DNA from: Thuidium tamariscinum | Taxonomy: Eukaryota; Streptophyta; Bryopsida; Hypnales; Thuidiaceae | DNA: 64,000 nt | Reading direction: 5' to 3' | Assembly: GCA_947034885.2 (NCBI GenBank) | Contig: OX344749.2 | Location: 4,665,501-4,729,500 of the forward strand | In this document: piece after piece, positions 23,073 through 34,225 of the stretch | How positions within the stretch are numbered: position 1 is the stretch's first letter | Layout of the letters: every line of letters begins with the position of its first letter | Program-made: the position numbers and the translations under genes | The notes under the pieces: model-generated | The model's database searches: none | Seen by the model: the letters and a program-made list of their open reading frames with translations, nothing else | Told to the model about the DNA's origin: nothing

Positions 23073-26000
23073 GATGACGAATTTTTCTTTGAAGTTTTTG
23101 AGGTTTTAGGAAAGTCGGAGGTGGATTTGCTCATTGAGGAACGGAGTATGCTTCCATGGGAATAGTCCAACTGAGCGGAACAGAGCATGAGATACTTCAC
23201 GATGAATGTGACTAAAGCGTCAATGTGCACTTTGTGATCGTTTTAACGGTGTTCTTGGAATCATCCGATCAAGAGTCCATGCTGTAAAGATTCTATTTTT
23301 TTGGTGGTGAAGGAAAATTTCGGTGGTTGTGCTGAATCCTTGGGCTATGCCCTAGTATGCTTTCATCAAGTGCATGATTTAAGGTTTTCAGGTTAGACGG
23401 ACGATTTTTAGTGAATTTTTTTGAGCTTTTATGGAATTCAGAGAAAGATTCGAGCCTTGAGATGCGGGATTGTGCCTCTGTGGGAAACCGGAAATAATCT
23501 TGTGCATCTGAATAGGATTGAGCATTTGCGGAATGCTCATTATTGAATGTGACGATAGGATGACTGCATTTTCTTTAATTGTTCTAATGAACTTCTGCAG
23601 CGACGGAAAGATGTAGAAAGAAGTTGAGCTGTGAATTCTTCGGTGGCACTTATGAGAGTTTGACCCCAACTTTCGGAATCCTTCGAACGACAGTTCTTGC
23701 GATTTGGGTTGCGATTGTGGTCCTGGTGTACCCTTGTTTTGATGGAAATAGGGCATGGAATTGGGGAAGAAGCCTTCACTCTTGATTGGAACAGGTCAAA
23801 ATCTGCTGGTGCTATTAAGGTATGGACACCCAAAATCTCCAAATTTTTTGGTAGCGTTGAGCATTATTAGGTTTGTCAAAATTTATACGTGTCTTACGAA
23901 TGAAAGAGGATTCCAATGAATGAAAGAATGCGTTGTCTTGGATCAGGTTCAAACTTCAAAGTATGTAAAATGTATGAAGGTTCAAAGTTTTGGTAGATGA
24001 CCGAAATTCGAATCTCGATGTTCAGGTGGTCTTACAATCTGGAAATCGATATGTTCCCATAATCTAAGATTTTAGGGTGGCAATATTGGGCGTCTCTACG
24101 TCTCTACCTTGAAATAATCAAAATGGACCTTCTCTTTGAAAAATTTGACAGTTTTTCATGTATTGGGATTAGAATCACATTTATGGTGCATGCCTTACCT
24201 GAATTTCGTGACAAAGAATGACCGTGCTATCCCATGTTATCCAAACACTCCTAATTTCAAATTATTCTTGACTCTTGGTTTACGCCATTTGTGTCGTGCA
24301 CCCTCTAGTATGGACAGCTTCTGCTATGAGTTTTTTGGTTTGTTGACCTCTCTGTCCAGCCTGTGGGCTGGACTGAAGCAATGCTGCTCCGTATGTATCA
24401 TCAGACAATTATTTTGTTTTCATCTTCTGCTTGTGTGTACCGAGAGTTAAGATTAGGAACGTATAGTTGACACAGTGATTGAAAATGTTTTACTTGCTTG
24501 GTTGGAATTTTCTTCCAACCTGACATTCGCTGAAGCAATGGCAGAGAGTGTCAAGTTGGGTTGGTGTGATCCACCATTGGATGGGGTAAGACCTCTTGAA
24601 ACATTGAATCAGCAAAATTTTCTTTGAAGACAACTCGAATTGGCATCTACTCTCACTTCGATTAAAATTATTTTGGAATCTCGTGGCGTGAGTTGGTGAG
24701 TTTTCATGTTGATAACTTTCGTCATAAAATGTGCTGTGAAGCTTCTTAGTACCATGGCAGTTTTATTAACTTAATTTAGTAGATGAACCACTCTCTTACG
24801 GAGAGTATCCATAGGGATGAGTGCTGAAGTAGGACCGAATTGACATTTAGGAGGCATCCCATGTGAAGATATTCTGGTAGGGCTTCGTTTTTTTCATTTG
24901 TCATTTGTCTTTGATAGTAGTTGGAAGAATTTGGTTGTGGCTGCCAAATTGTCTACATAATCTCACTTTCCGCTTTCAATTCCTATACTTGGTCTTTTAC
25001 CAGAACCAAAAAAATTGTCTATAGTTGATACTGATGCTTTGAAACGATTTGCCATTTTTTAGGATCAGGAAACTATGGCTTCACATCGTTCCAGTCGTGT
25101 ACTCAGTTGCATATTCAGTTGACACAAAACCAAAATCAGATTAGAACCAAATTAAACCAAGAAGAAAACAAGGCACTTGCCTTGGTGCCGAAATATTCAT
25201 CCTATGTATAATCTCATATCAAGTTAAGTGTTCAGGTGATGTACCATCAAGGTCTTGATGACTTCTGTCAATGCATCATGGTCATCTGGTCAGAGTGCTG
25301 TGATTTGTCTGCATCATGCTATTAGTATCAATCTATTATAGAACTGGCGACTGGCCTAAATTATTGACATCTTATCACACAGCTTATTGGACAACTGTAG
25401 ATACCACACATTTGTGACCTGCAGCCTCCAGTTGAAATCTGGCAATTAAAGGAATTTAGTAATGGTGAGTGAGTACCGTATAGGAGAGGGTTCTAAAACA
25501 GTGTGGGGCTGTGGGCATTTTCAACTGTCCAGTAGAAGCCTCTGAAATGGATACCTGATTGTGGGAAAATGGTCTCTTGATTACATCAGAGCATGATAAG
25601 ATTTGGTTTGTATTTCTTCAATGGATGGTTTTAAGAGCTACAATAAGTTCCTTCCTAACTAAGTGGATAGGTGTCTATTAATTTTATTCAAAATTCGAAT
25701 TGGTGGTCCAACTACCTTCTTACAAATGTTAAAAAATCTGAAAGAATGATTGATTCAAGTATTTATTTCAGTTTTAGAAAGAGACGCATTTAGAAACCAT
25801 CTTGATTATTTTTTACATGTTGCAATGCTAGTTTTTGAACAAAACCAGATTTTTTTTTAAAACTAAGTATGTGTGGGTTTTCCAAGGCTTATGAATCACA
25901 AATAGAGACCTATGCCAGATTTCGTTTGAAAATCCATAAGTAAATCATAAATGCTTCGAAAATTATGAAATGACTTGTGTTAAATTCCTTGTTTATTTCT

Positions 26001-26563
26001 CTTTCACTGAAAAATGAGTGAAAAATATTACCATCTACAAAAATACATGATAAAGGCAGACCAGCCCTTAAATGAGCGGTTTCTGAGCCTCTTACCCTTT
26101 CAGTCTACTGTTACAGTTGAACGAAGTAATACCCTTGGATAGTTGGATGTTTGTTTTATTAATTTTTTAAAAATTCCCTTGTTTTAGTAAGGGTGGAGAT
26201 TGGAGAAGTGGCGACGGATGGAGCAGAGAACTGCAATTAAGACGACCTGCAGGGACATGATGTTGGACTCACTCTCTGTCCTCCTGACACATTTCACATC
26301 ATGATGACGTACTTTGGAGGCGGCCAAACCACCCAAATACGGAGCAGTGGAGCACTGTACACTGAATGAATGTGTGAGTGCAGGACTACCGGTAGGAGTG
26401 TGCCCTTCTAAGAGCTGAAACTCAAATTGGGGGAGGTGAAACTTCTTGAATTATTTTCAGCCTTGAAAGACAACCGGAATTGGCATCTAACCCAAGTTGC
26501 TTCATATTTCTTGGAACTTTGAGGAATTAGTTATAAAATCTGGAAGTTGAAATGGTGAAGGGC

Positions 26564-26669
26564 TCTAAAACTGCCCTTCCCCTCAAATGTACATCATTTG
26601 TACATTCCTGTATAGATGAAGAAGAAGCATGTACAAACAATGTACATTTGAGAAGGTGGGCAGTTTTAG
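26564..26669. repeat. Hairpin-forming inverted repeat
   Basis: GGCTCTAAAACTGCCCTTCC... is mirrored by ...GGTGGGCAGTTTTAGAACC. The inner arm CTCAAATGTACATCATTTGT is mirrored by ACAAACAATGTACATTTGAG. Together they form a stem of about 40 bp with a short loop near 26610-26628. Non-coding, probably a degenerate MITE related to the GAGGCTC-ended family at 44736. Confidence 0.55.
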
Positions 26670-29600
26670 AACCCAAGCAGTTTTGAGCCTCCTCCTTTAA
26701 CACCTAAAGTTTTCATACTATGTAGCTCTCTAAAAGAGACCGTGTTCTAAAAGCAATCTCTAACACCGAGGGTCATTTTATTTTTTTCAATGCATCCAAA
26801 TTCAAGTTGTTAATATTTTAGACAAGTTCTTAGTATTTTAAATTTTAAAAACTTTGAGTGGGCTTTTGTATAGAGATGTATACAATTTATATTTGTTGGA
26901 CATTTAAATTTTATGAGTGGTTTACATTGTGAGTCAAAAGCAATACTTTTTCTTGTAAAACCCAATATCAAACAAATAACACTAACTTATATTTTTAATA
27001 ATGTTTTGGGGATATTAGTGAATGGTAAAATCACATTTGAAATTCATATAAAAGAATTCTAGAGTAGATTTTGAGAAGCTATGAATTTGATTGTGGTTAT
27101 GCATTTTATGATTCTTCAACTTCATATTTTTTAACATTAAATATCATCCTAGTGTTAGTTATAAATTTTCCAAATTTTAGAACATGTTGGTAGAAGTTGC
27201 ATGCCTATATATCAGTTTCTTAATGGGGTCTCATATTTGCACTAGTTCAATGTTTTTAGAAAAATCTTTGTTGGAGCCTACACCTTTATAAGAACCTATC
27301 TAAATTTTCAATAAGTCATTTAGTAACCAAATTGTTAGGAAAGAGTTTAGAGTCATATAACATAAGGCAATGGTGCTAGTATGTAAGCATGTGAGCCTTG
27401 AGTATATATATATATATATATAGTAGATATGATGCAACCATTGAAGGTATCTATAACATATACACCATAGGTGTATAGTCTTCTAGGCTTATGGGCCCAC
27501 ACTTCTAAACTCACATAATAGCAACCCTCTAAAATAAGAATACCAACTTTCTTTCAATGAAAAATTTGGATTGGAGACTAGGAATAGTTTTACTATATAA
27601 TTAGGTAATGACAAAAAAAAAAACATAATAATATTTATAGCTGAAGGCATTTTAGACAAACTACTATTGACTAGACCTATAGCGTAAATTTTTATTTTAA
27701 CCTCTAAAGTGCCATTGCCCCCTTATGAAACTAAATAGATAGGTTCCAATGAGCTCAATTTTGAGTGAAACATTTAGAAACTTTCTTGTAAGATAGAAGA
27801 ACTTATTAGCCTTTGGAAAATATGTTTTTAAAATTTTCAATTGGTGCCCAAGAGCAAAAGTTAGACTACAATAAGCATAGAACTAAATTTGACAAGTAGA
27901 AAAATTATCCACAATAATTGGAATAGTTTTTCAAAATTTTATTTCTTACACATTGTATTTTTTACATAGAAAGATTTGATTCATTCCATTTAAATTTGTG
28001 AGAGTTATTATTGATTTAGAGAGAGTAGTTGGAATTGTTATTTTTCAATCTTTATTTTTCTTATATTCCTAGTTCAATTTCTTATGATTTTTTTTAAGAA
28101 ATTCAAAATTTGTAGTGCAAAATATTTAACTTAAAAAGATTCAAAAGTCTCACTAACTACTTTGTTGTAGTGCCCAAAACTATGAATTTTTTTACTTTGA
28201 ACACATTTATCTTGTAATCTATGTAATCAAAGTCTTTGAAATTTTTCTTGGCACATTTTAGTACTAGTTGTCTACAAGATCCAATTGTTCGATATGGAAA
28301 AGAAAATATATTAAATTTTTTTGCTCTTTTCACTAGAAAAAGGCGATTCTAAGTGGATTCTAATAAAAAAAAAGGCTTTACGGACTTTAGATATATATTG
28401 GAAAGGGATTTGTACTATTGTCATCTATTGTCCAAATTCAAACATTTTAGGGGCCTATTTCATGTGATTTTCTAATGCACTTTAATGACAATATTTTTAA
28501 GTTTTAATTTAAAATGAATAAAAAATCATATTTTATCAATACCTTTTTATAGAACAAAGTTGAGATACTTTGAACTAGTCATCAACCATGATGCCAAAAT
28601 ATAACAAGGAGGCAACAACAAAATTAATAGATTGATAAAGGCATAACTAATGACAAAAGTGTTTTCTACGATACATTTTTCATAATATTTTTTCTTCAAT
28701 AATGTCAAGAAGGTAATAAAGAAAGGGTAAGATAATTACATTTAATAATGACTTGACTGTTTTTGAAACCAACCTCTATATGTTCATGCAAATTTTCTAT
28801 TTATAAGAACATATTGTCAATTTTTGATGCACCTATTTTTAATACCCTAAGCATTCATAACTTGTTCATATGGGAATATAGAATGCATTTTATGAGAATA
28901 TGAAATCCCTTTTTTGACTACCAATAAGATACCACAATGTTTTTGTATTAATACAAAAATTCAATAATAAGGACTATGCTCAAAAGTTTTGTTTGATGAT
29001 TTTAGATGTTACTACCTTCTATACAAAATAGTGAAATTAGGTTCCTTGACCCCTAAAGATATTGCATTGTAAGCAACTTGTCTACATGGAAGAGCATGTG
29101 GCTCTCTAAATTGGACCTTGAATTGGTGCACCAATCCATGCCACACATGGTTTTGGGTTGATGAAAATTACTACATCCTTACACAATAATAATAAATATT
29201 TATATAGTATAAAATGTCTAGAACTTATTGAAGGGCAGCCCAATTTTACTATTCAATGCAATAATTGGAGAAACCAAAGTAGAAGCCCATTAGTATTATT
29301 AAGGTATAGTTTTTTTTTATAGTGACCTTTTAAGAGTTAATTGCATTTACAGGGATTATAAATTCCTTGAAAAAAAATTCAATAAACCTTAAGTTTGTAG
29401 GAAGAAAAACGGAATTGACATTTAACTCAAGTTGTTTCATATTTATCAAACCTTCATGGAATTGCTTTCAAAATTTTCAAAGTTGAAATGCAATGGTCAT
29501 TGACAACAATCCCCACTTAAAATATACACTATTGGTACAAGAAATTCTATAGGTTAGAAAAAGAACTCCAACCACTTTAAATAGTTGACATAGTTATATG

Positions 29601-31000
29601 AAGAATTGATTTGTTTAGGTTCTTCTATATAATAGCATGTTGTTGGCAAATTTAATGGCAATGTTAGTAATGTTAGAATGTATGTTTTTTATAGCCAAAA
29701 TGAAAATTTTGAAATGTTGATGAATTTGTCATTACAATGTGTGAATTTGGTAAATTGAATTTTTTTTGTAATGGGGTAGTTGGGGGATCATATAGGAAAT
29801 GTGTTATTTAGAAGTAGAGTATATTAGGGCATAAATTCATATGGAATTAGGATAGTGATTAGATTATACTACTATCATGGTGAAATGGTGTTTTCCATGA
29901 GAAGGTTATGCCTTGAAATTTCTTGCATTCATGAATTTGAAGCATCTGAATTTTGTACATGATAGTATCATTTCTGAAAGCTTATGTATTGCTTTGTTAT
30001 TTGAATTAATACAAGATTTCAACGTACTATTCATCATTTTGATACTATATACAAACGTGAGGGATAAAAGTATAAAGTTATTTCATCAACAATAATTACA
30101 TGTTGATTTAAGAGATGTACACAATGAAAGTATCTATCAAAGTAGTGTTTTTATGTACCTCGGAGCTTTGGGGCATCTTAACTTAAGATAAACTACTATA
30201 TTACAAGCAAAAGATCCATACTAAACACCTAAAGATGATCCATCAAAGTCTTGCATCAATCCTTTGACAAACTTTTTTTTAATAAATGAGATTTGGGCTA
30301 CATTGGTTTGAATTAGTAGCCACAATCAATGTTTTAGGCTAATAAAGTGATTAGTAACCATAGAAGGAACTTCCACCTTTTGATTGTAAATGTATGTCAA
30401 TAAGGGTCATTCTACACCTACAAGTTTGGCTTATTTTCCATGAGGCCAATTGCACAAAATTTCAGCCCCTTTTTGGGTTAAGGACAACCTTAAATACTCA
30501 TTAGCATAAGATTATACTAGGCCAATTCTCCCATGTGTAAAGGCCTTGAAGCCATGAAGTCAAACTCCCCTTGAGATTGATTGCACAAAATTGAAATTTG
30601 ATGTTGGTCCCTAAGCCAAGAATTGGTCTCACCATTTTTCATAGTTATCTTTATGTGAAATTCTTTTTTTATAAAAATTCAACAGTGTCATGACAAAGGG
30701 CAAAGTATTACTTCTATGTAGCTCTAATGAGATAGTTTACCTTAGATTCTGTTGAACTTACAAGTTCTCAAACATTAAATTTGTTGTTGATAAACCTACA
30801 AAATGGTAAGATAATTGTTGTTGCTACGATCAATACTAAATAGTGAAATTAAGTTGCCCTCACTAATTTCTCGACAGTGCATGCTGTCTAAATATTTATT
30901 GTTTGATGACTTTTTGCACTGATTACCATGAATTTCAATGAAGCTGTAGGTGCTTGATGACTTGTTGCGCTCAGGTCACAATCTGTAAGGTCGAAGTACC
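26670..31000. other. AT-rich spacer
   Basis: No gene is supported. It contains a (TA)n microsatellite at about 27403-27421. A TTAA-type repeat left end (TTAACCTCTAAAGTGCC, 27697 onward) relates to 46024-46932 but has no clear right end. There is also a partial relative of the 38399 family (about 27000-27130) and an inverted-repeat element at about 29021-29270. Confidence 0.4.
29021..29270. repeat. Inverted-repeat element, family M copy 1
   Basis: The left end ATAGTGAAATTAGGTTCC is mirrored by the right end GCCCAATTTTACTATT. The same ends bound the element at 47120-47821. The inner sequence AATAATAAATATTTATATAG is also shared. The interior is AT-rich and non-coding. Confidence 0.45.
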
Positions 31001-32179
31001 TGTTTGAAGTAGGTTAGTTCTGATGTGAATCATACTCCGAAGTACGTCCAAGCATGCATGTTTACACAACCGTCCGATTATTTAAAAAAGCTCCGTTCCT
31101 GTTCTTCCCTGCCGGCCTTGCGGGTGTTCGTGCAAACCCATCACAGTATTTCTCCTCTCCCGCCCAAAGTCCGAACTTAGATTGGGAGTATAACAGACTC
31201 CAGGCATTTTAAAAATCAGTAAAGAGTTCACCCAAGACGATTTCTCCAACCGGAATCGCTAACGCTGACGCAAACCTTGTCTACAAATAATATGCATTAA
31301 GAAAAAAATTACAATCGTTGGAAACCTTCTAACTTAATTCCACTCTGTGATTACACATTTCAGGAGGTGTAATTAGAGGGTGAATCCTCAAAATCTGCCG
31401 TATCTTTTGGTACACTTCGATTGGATTGAGCACCTTCCACATAACTTGTCACGTACAGGGGCTCATTTTAATGTGTCTCGCCTGGAGGCAGTGTCATTAA
31501 AGAGGGTTGGATGGAGAACAGAGTTTCCAAGCTGATGCCTCCGTCCCTTTAGTCAGCTTTCTCCGTTTCGATTTTGTCCTCTGTCCTGTCCACTGGATCG
31601 ACAGACTGCAGACAGGGTTCATTAAATTTGTCTGCCACATTGACGCCTTGAGCATTTCGTCAATGCTGGCTCCACCTTGTGACTACATGGGGAGACAGTG
31701 GGCAACACTATATATTAATGAGGTCGAGGAACAGTACTCGAATTGCACATTTACATCCCAGCAGCAGCAACTTGTGTTTCTGGAATCGATGAATTGAACA
31801 TTCATAGCTGGACTCACTCGATCAAGACTAGCTGCACATCAAGTGCTCGACACTCATTTCATTAGCAAGCTTGCATTGAATTCGCAACCCACTAGTGCGG
31901 CTGACAGTTCCATGGATAGCATTCTAGGGTATTTCACATGAATCTGGATGTGGAGCTCATAGGAAACGAATAGCAGGAAGAATCAGAGGTGACATTGGTT
32001 TTATTCTTGTGAGCAAAATTGACAATGAGTTTTCCTAGTAGAATCGCGGACCCTCAGCAGGACCAACAAGCAGCCCTTAAGGGATACTTGACCGGGATCT
32101 AACAAACATTAATCTGATTCAGTGTATCAATATAAAATTTAAGTAAGTAAAATGAGGATTACATATGTATATCCTGCAA
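31000..32179 (-). other. 3' flank of the ABCG gene
   Basis: Low-copy, GC-richer sequence. A minus-strand AATAAA lies at 32004-31999, about 180 bp beyond the ABCG stop, and could be its poly(A) signal. A plus-strand ORF of 96 codons (31507-31797) shows no recognisable domain, so I do not call it a gene. Confidence 0.35.
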
Positions 32180-34225
32180 TTATTTCCGCCGTTTCACTAG
32201 TCTGAAATGCAACGCTATGAAGCTCAGAATGCGGTACGTAATAGCAAAGCCCACCATGATACCCACATCTACCCACTTATTCTCATGGTCCAGAGACATG
32301 CTCTCCAGCACATTCTGCCCCGTGTTGAAGCAGCTCCCATTGTAATCAGGTCCAAAGCACTGATGCGCCGCGTATGAATATTCGTTGATGAGCAACGCAT
32401 CCAACGGGTACTTGAAAAGAGAAATGTAATGCATCCACAGCCATCCCTTGGGTAGGTAATCCTTGGCAATGAAGTACCCTGAGAACAGGAAGAACGCGCC
32501 CATGACGCCCGTCACGATCGTGTTCCCCATGATAAAATCCGACACGAGCGCACTGCAGAAAGACACGAAGGAATTCGCCGTGACGAGCACGAGCCAGGTG
32601 ACGAACAGAAAAAACAGAAACGCGCCGAGTTGGGGTGCCAGGCCCACCATGTAGTATACGGGCCCCGCATACACAAGCGCCATGAGGAAGAGAAACGGGA
32701 GGAACACGAGCGTGCTGGAGAGGACGTACGAGGACACGCGGTACGCGCCGCGCGAAGTTTCCCTGGTGAGAATGTTGCGTTCTTCGAGAAAAATGGGTAG
32801 CACTTCGATGCTGGAGGTCAAGAGGAAGGTTAACGTGAACGCGAGGAATCCCACGCGCTTCTGCATTCCTGGTGTGCCATAGCCCATGTGGAAGTAGATG
32901 GTGCCCAGTCCCACGCCGCAACCAAGTGCTTGAATTGTACGCGCCATGAGCAGCTGCTTGGTTCGAATTATGTTTTTGAGGAAGCGGTGCGACAGAATCC
33001 TGATCTCTTTCCCGCTGGAATTTGCGAATCGCACTTTGTCAGGGACGTCGTCATCGCTGCGGCTCGGGGAGGCATCGCTGCTTGTGGTGTCATAACTCGG
33101 GGTCATGGGCGCGCGCGGTGGCTCTAGCTCGAAGAGAGCTTGGAGGGACAGCACTGGCAGGTCGGTTTTGCCACGGACGGAGAAGATGGAGCTTTGTTGG
33201 GAGGAATCCAATGTGTCGAGGGAGTCAATGGCATACTCCAGGACGTTCACTTGCGCTGGGATATTGTGCCCCGCGGCCGCGAGGCGCGACGAGAGAAGCT
33301 CCAGGCTGCCATGATGCACCACTGAGCCCTGTGCGAGGATGAGCACCTCGTGAAATTGCTGCAAAACTCGGTACCCCGGTTGGTGGATGCTGAGGATGAT
33401 CGTCCGGTTGCGGGAGACTGCCATGGATCTCAACATGCAGCAGACGTGAAGCGCGGCCGCCGAGTCGAGCCCCGAGGTCGGCTCGTCGAGAATTAGCACC
33501 GCAGGGTCGTGGATCACGTCCACGCCGATCGAGACGCGCCGTCGCTCGCCTCCCGACACTCCGCGGATGCTTTCGTTCCCGATCCGCGACGCCGCGACGT
33601 GGGTCAGCCCGAGCTCGGCCATTACGGCCTCCACTCGCGCCAGTTTCTCCGCCATGGGCACCACGGATGGCAACCGCAGCCGCGCAGAGTACAGAAGTGT
33701 CTCACGAACTGTCAGCATTGGAAATAGCGCATCGTCTTGCATGACGTACCCGCTGATTCTCCGAAAATGCTGCCTGTCCATGGGCTGCGCGTTCACGAGA
33801 ATGCTCGCAGACGGAGAGCTTGGTCGGATCTTGCCCGCCAAAACCTCCAGCAGGGTGGATTTCCCGGCGCCACTGGGCCCTGCGATTGCCAGAACCTCCC
33901 CAGGACGCGCATCGAACGTGATGTGCTTCAAGATGTACTGCGACGACGGCGACTTCGCGTTGAAGGGCGCACTCGCCGAGTCTTGCGTCTTCTTGGAGAC
34001 CAGTTTCTGGGGTCGGACCAGTTTGTAGGAGAGGTCGCGAAGCTCGATTGTGTAGGTCTTGGGGCGCGAGGGGGAGGGCGAGGGGGAGGGCAGGATGGCC
34101 ACTTGGGAGGCTTTGATGTAATGCCTGTCGTCGCGAGAAGCTTTGATTCCAGTGCACGTCCCAGTGCAGCAGCAGATGACGGGATTGCTGCGAGGGGGGT
34201 CCCTTCGTCGCTCGAAATCAGCCAT
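32180..34225 (-). CDS. ABCG (WBC-type) half-size ABC transporter, intronless
   Basis: A 681-aa membrane exporter half, expected to dimerise and move lipidic or hormone-like substrates across a membrane using ATP. The order NBD then TMD is the reverse arrangement diagnostic of subfamily G. Nucleotide-binding motifs are Walker A GPSGAGKST (116-124), Q-loop around Q163, signature VSGGERRRVSIG (223-234), Walker B VLILDEP (243-249), D-loop SGLDSAA (251-257) and H-loop H281. A serine/aspartate-rich linker (about 340-400) precedes about six membrane spans between 425 and 675. The last large loop has C623 and C632 around a possible N-glycosylation site NGS (629-631). The start has an optimal ACCATGG context. 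Overall it looks nearest the plant ABCG5/8/10 type, but substrate and ortholog cannot be set by eye. All key residues intact; no sign of decay. Confidence 0.93.
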   Translation of the reverse strand: MADFERRRDPPRSNPVICCCTGTCTGIKASRDDRHYIKASQVAILPSPSPSPSRPKTYTIELRDLSYKLVRPQKLVSKKTQDSASAPFNAKSPSSQYILKHITFDARPGEVLAIAGPSGAGKSTLLEVLAGKIRPSSPSASILVNAQPMDRQHFRRISGYVMQDDALFPMLTVRETLLYSARLRLPSVVPMAEKLARVEAVMAELGLTHVAASRIGNESIRGVSGGERRRVSIGVDVIHDPAVLILDEPTSGLDSAAALHVCCMLRSMAVSRNRTIILSIHQPGYRVLQQFHEVLILAQGSVVHHGSLELLSSRLAAAGHNIPAQVNVLEYAIDSLDTLDSSQQSSIFSVRGKTDLPVLSLQALFELEPPRAPMTPSYDTTSSDASPSRSDDDVPDKVRFANSSGKEIRILSHRFLKNIIRTKQLLMARTIQALGCGVGLGTIYFHMGYGTPGMQKRVGFLAFTLTFLLTSSIEVLPIFLEERNILTRETSRGAYRVSSYVLSSTLVFLPFLFLMALVYAGPVYYMVGLAPQLGAFLFFLFVTWLVLVTANSFVSFCSALVSDFIMGNTIVTGVMGAFFLFSGYFIAKDYLPKGWLWMHYISLFKYPLDALLINEYSYAAHQCFGPDYNGSCFNTGQNVLESMSLDHENKWVDVGIMVGFAITYRILSFIALHFRLVKRRK

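Larger units (their letters stand above)
21906..26098. mobile_element. 4.2-kb structure with ~300-bp terminal inverted repeats enclosing gene-like sequence
   Basis: The left arm (21906 to about 22235, starting AGGGAGGAGGCTCAGAAACC) is the imperfect inverse of the right arm (about 25775-26098). The arms match the right half of the small element 44736-45145, which has clean TA flanks. TA precedes the left arm (21904-21905), but TT follows the right one. The centre (about 22300-25700) is GC-richer and low-copy, with a short ORF. It is either a Pack-type transposon that captured host sequence, or two opposed MITEs flanking an ordinary locus. Confidence 0.5.

Noticed and set aside
31507..31797. 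96-aa plus-strand ORF downstream of the ABCG gene
   Set aside because: No recognisable domain and no neighbouring exons; it lies in what is probably the ABCG 3' flank.
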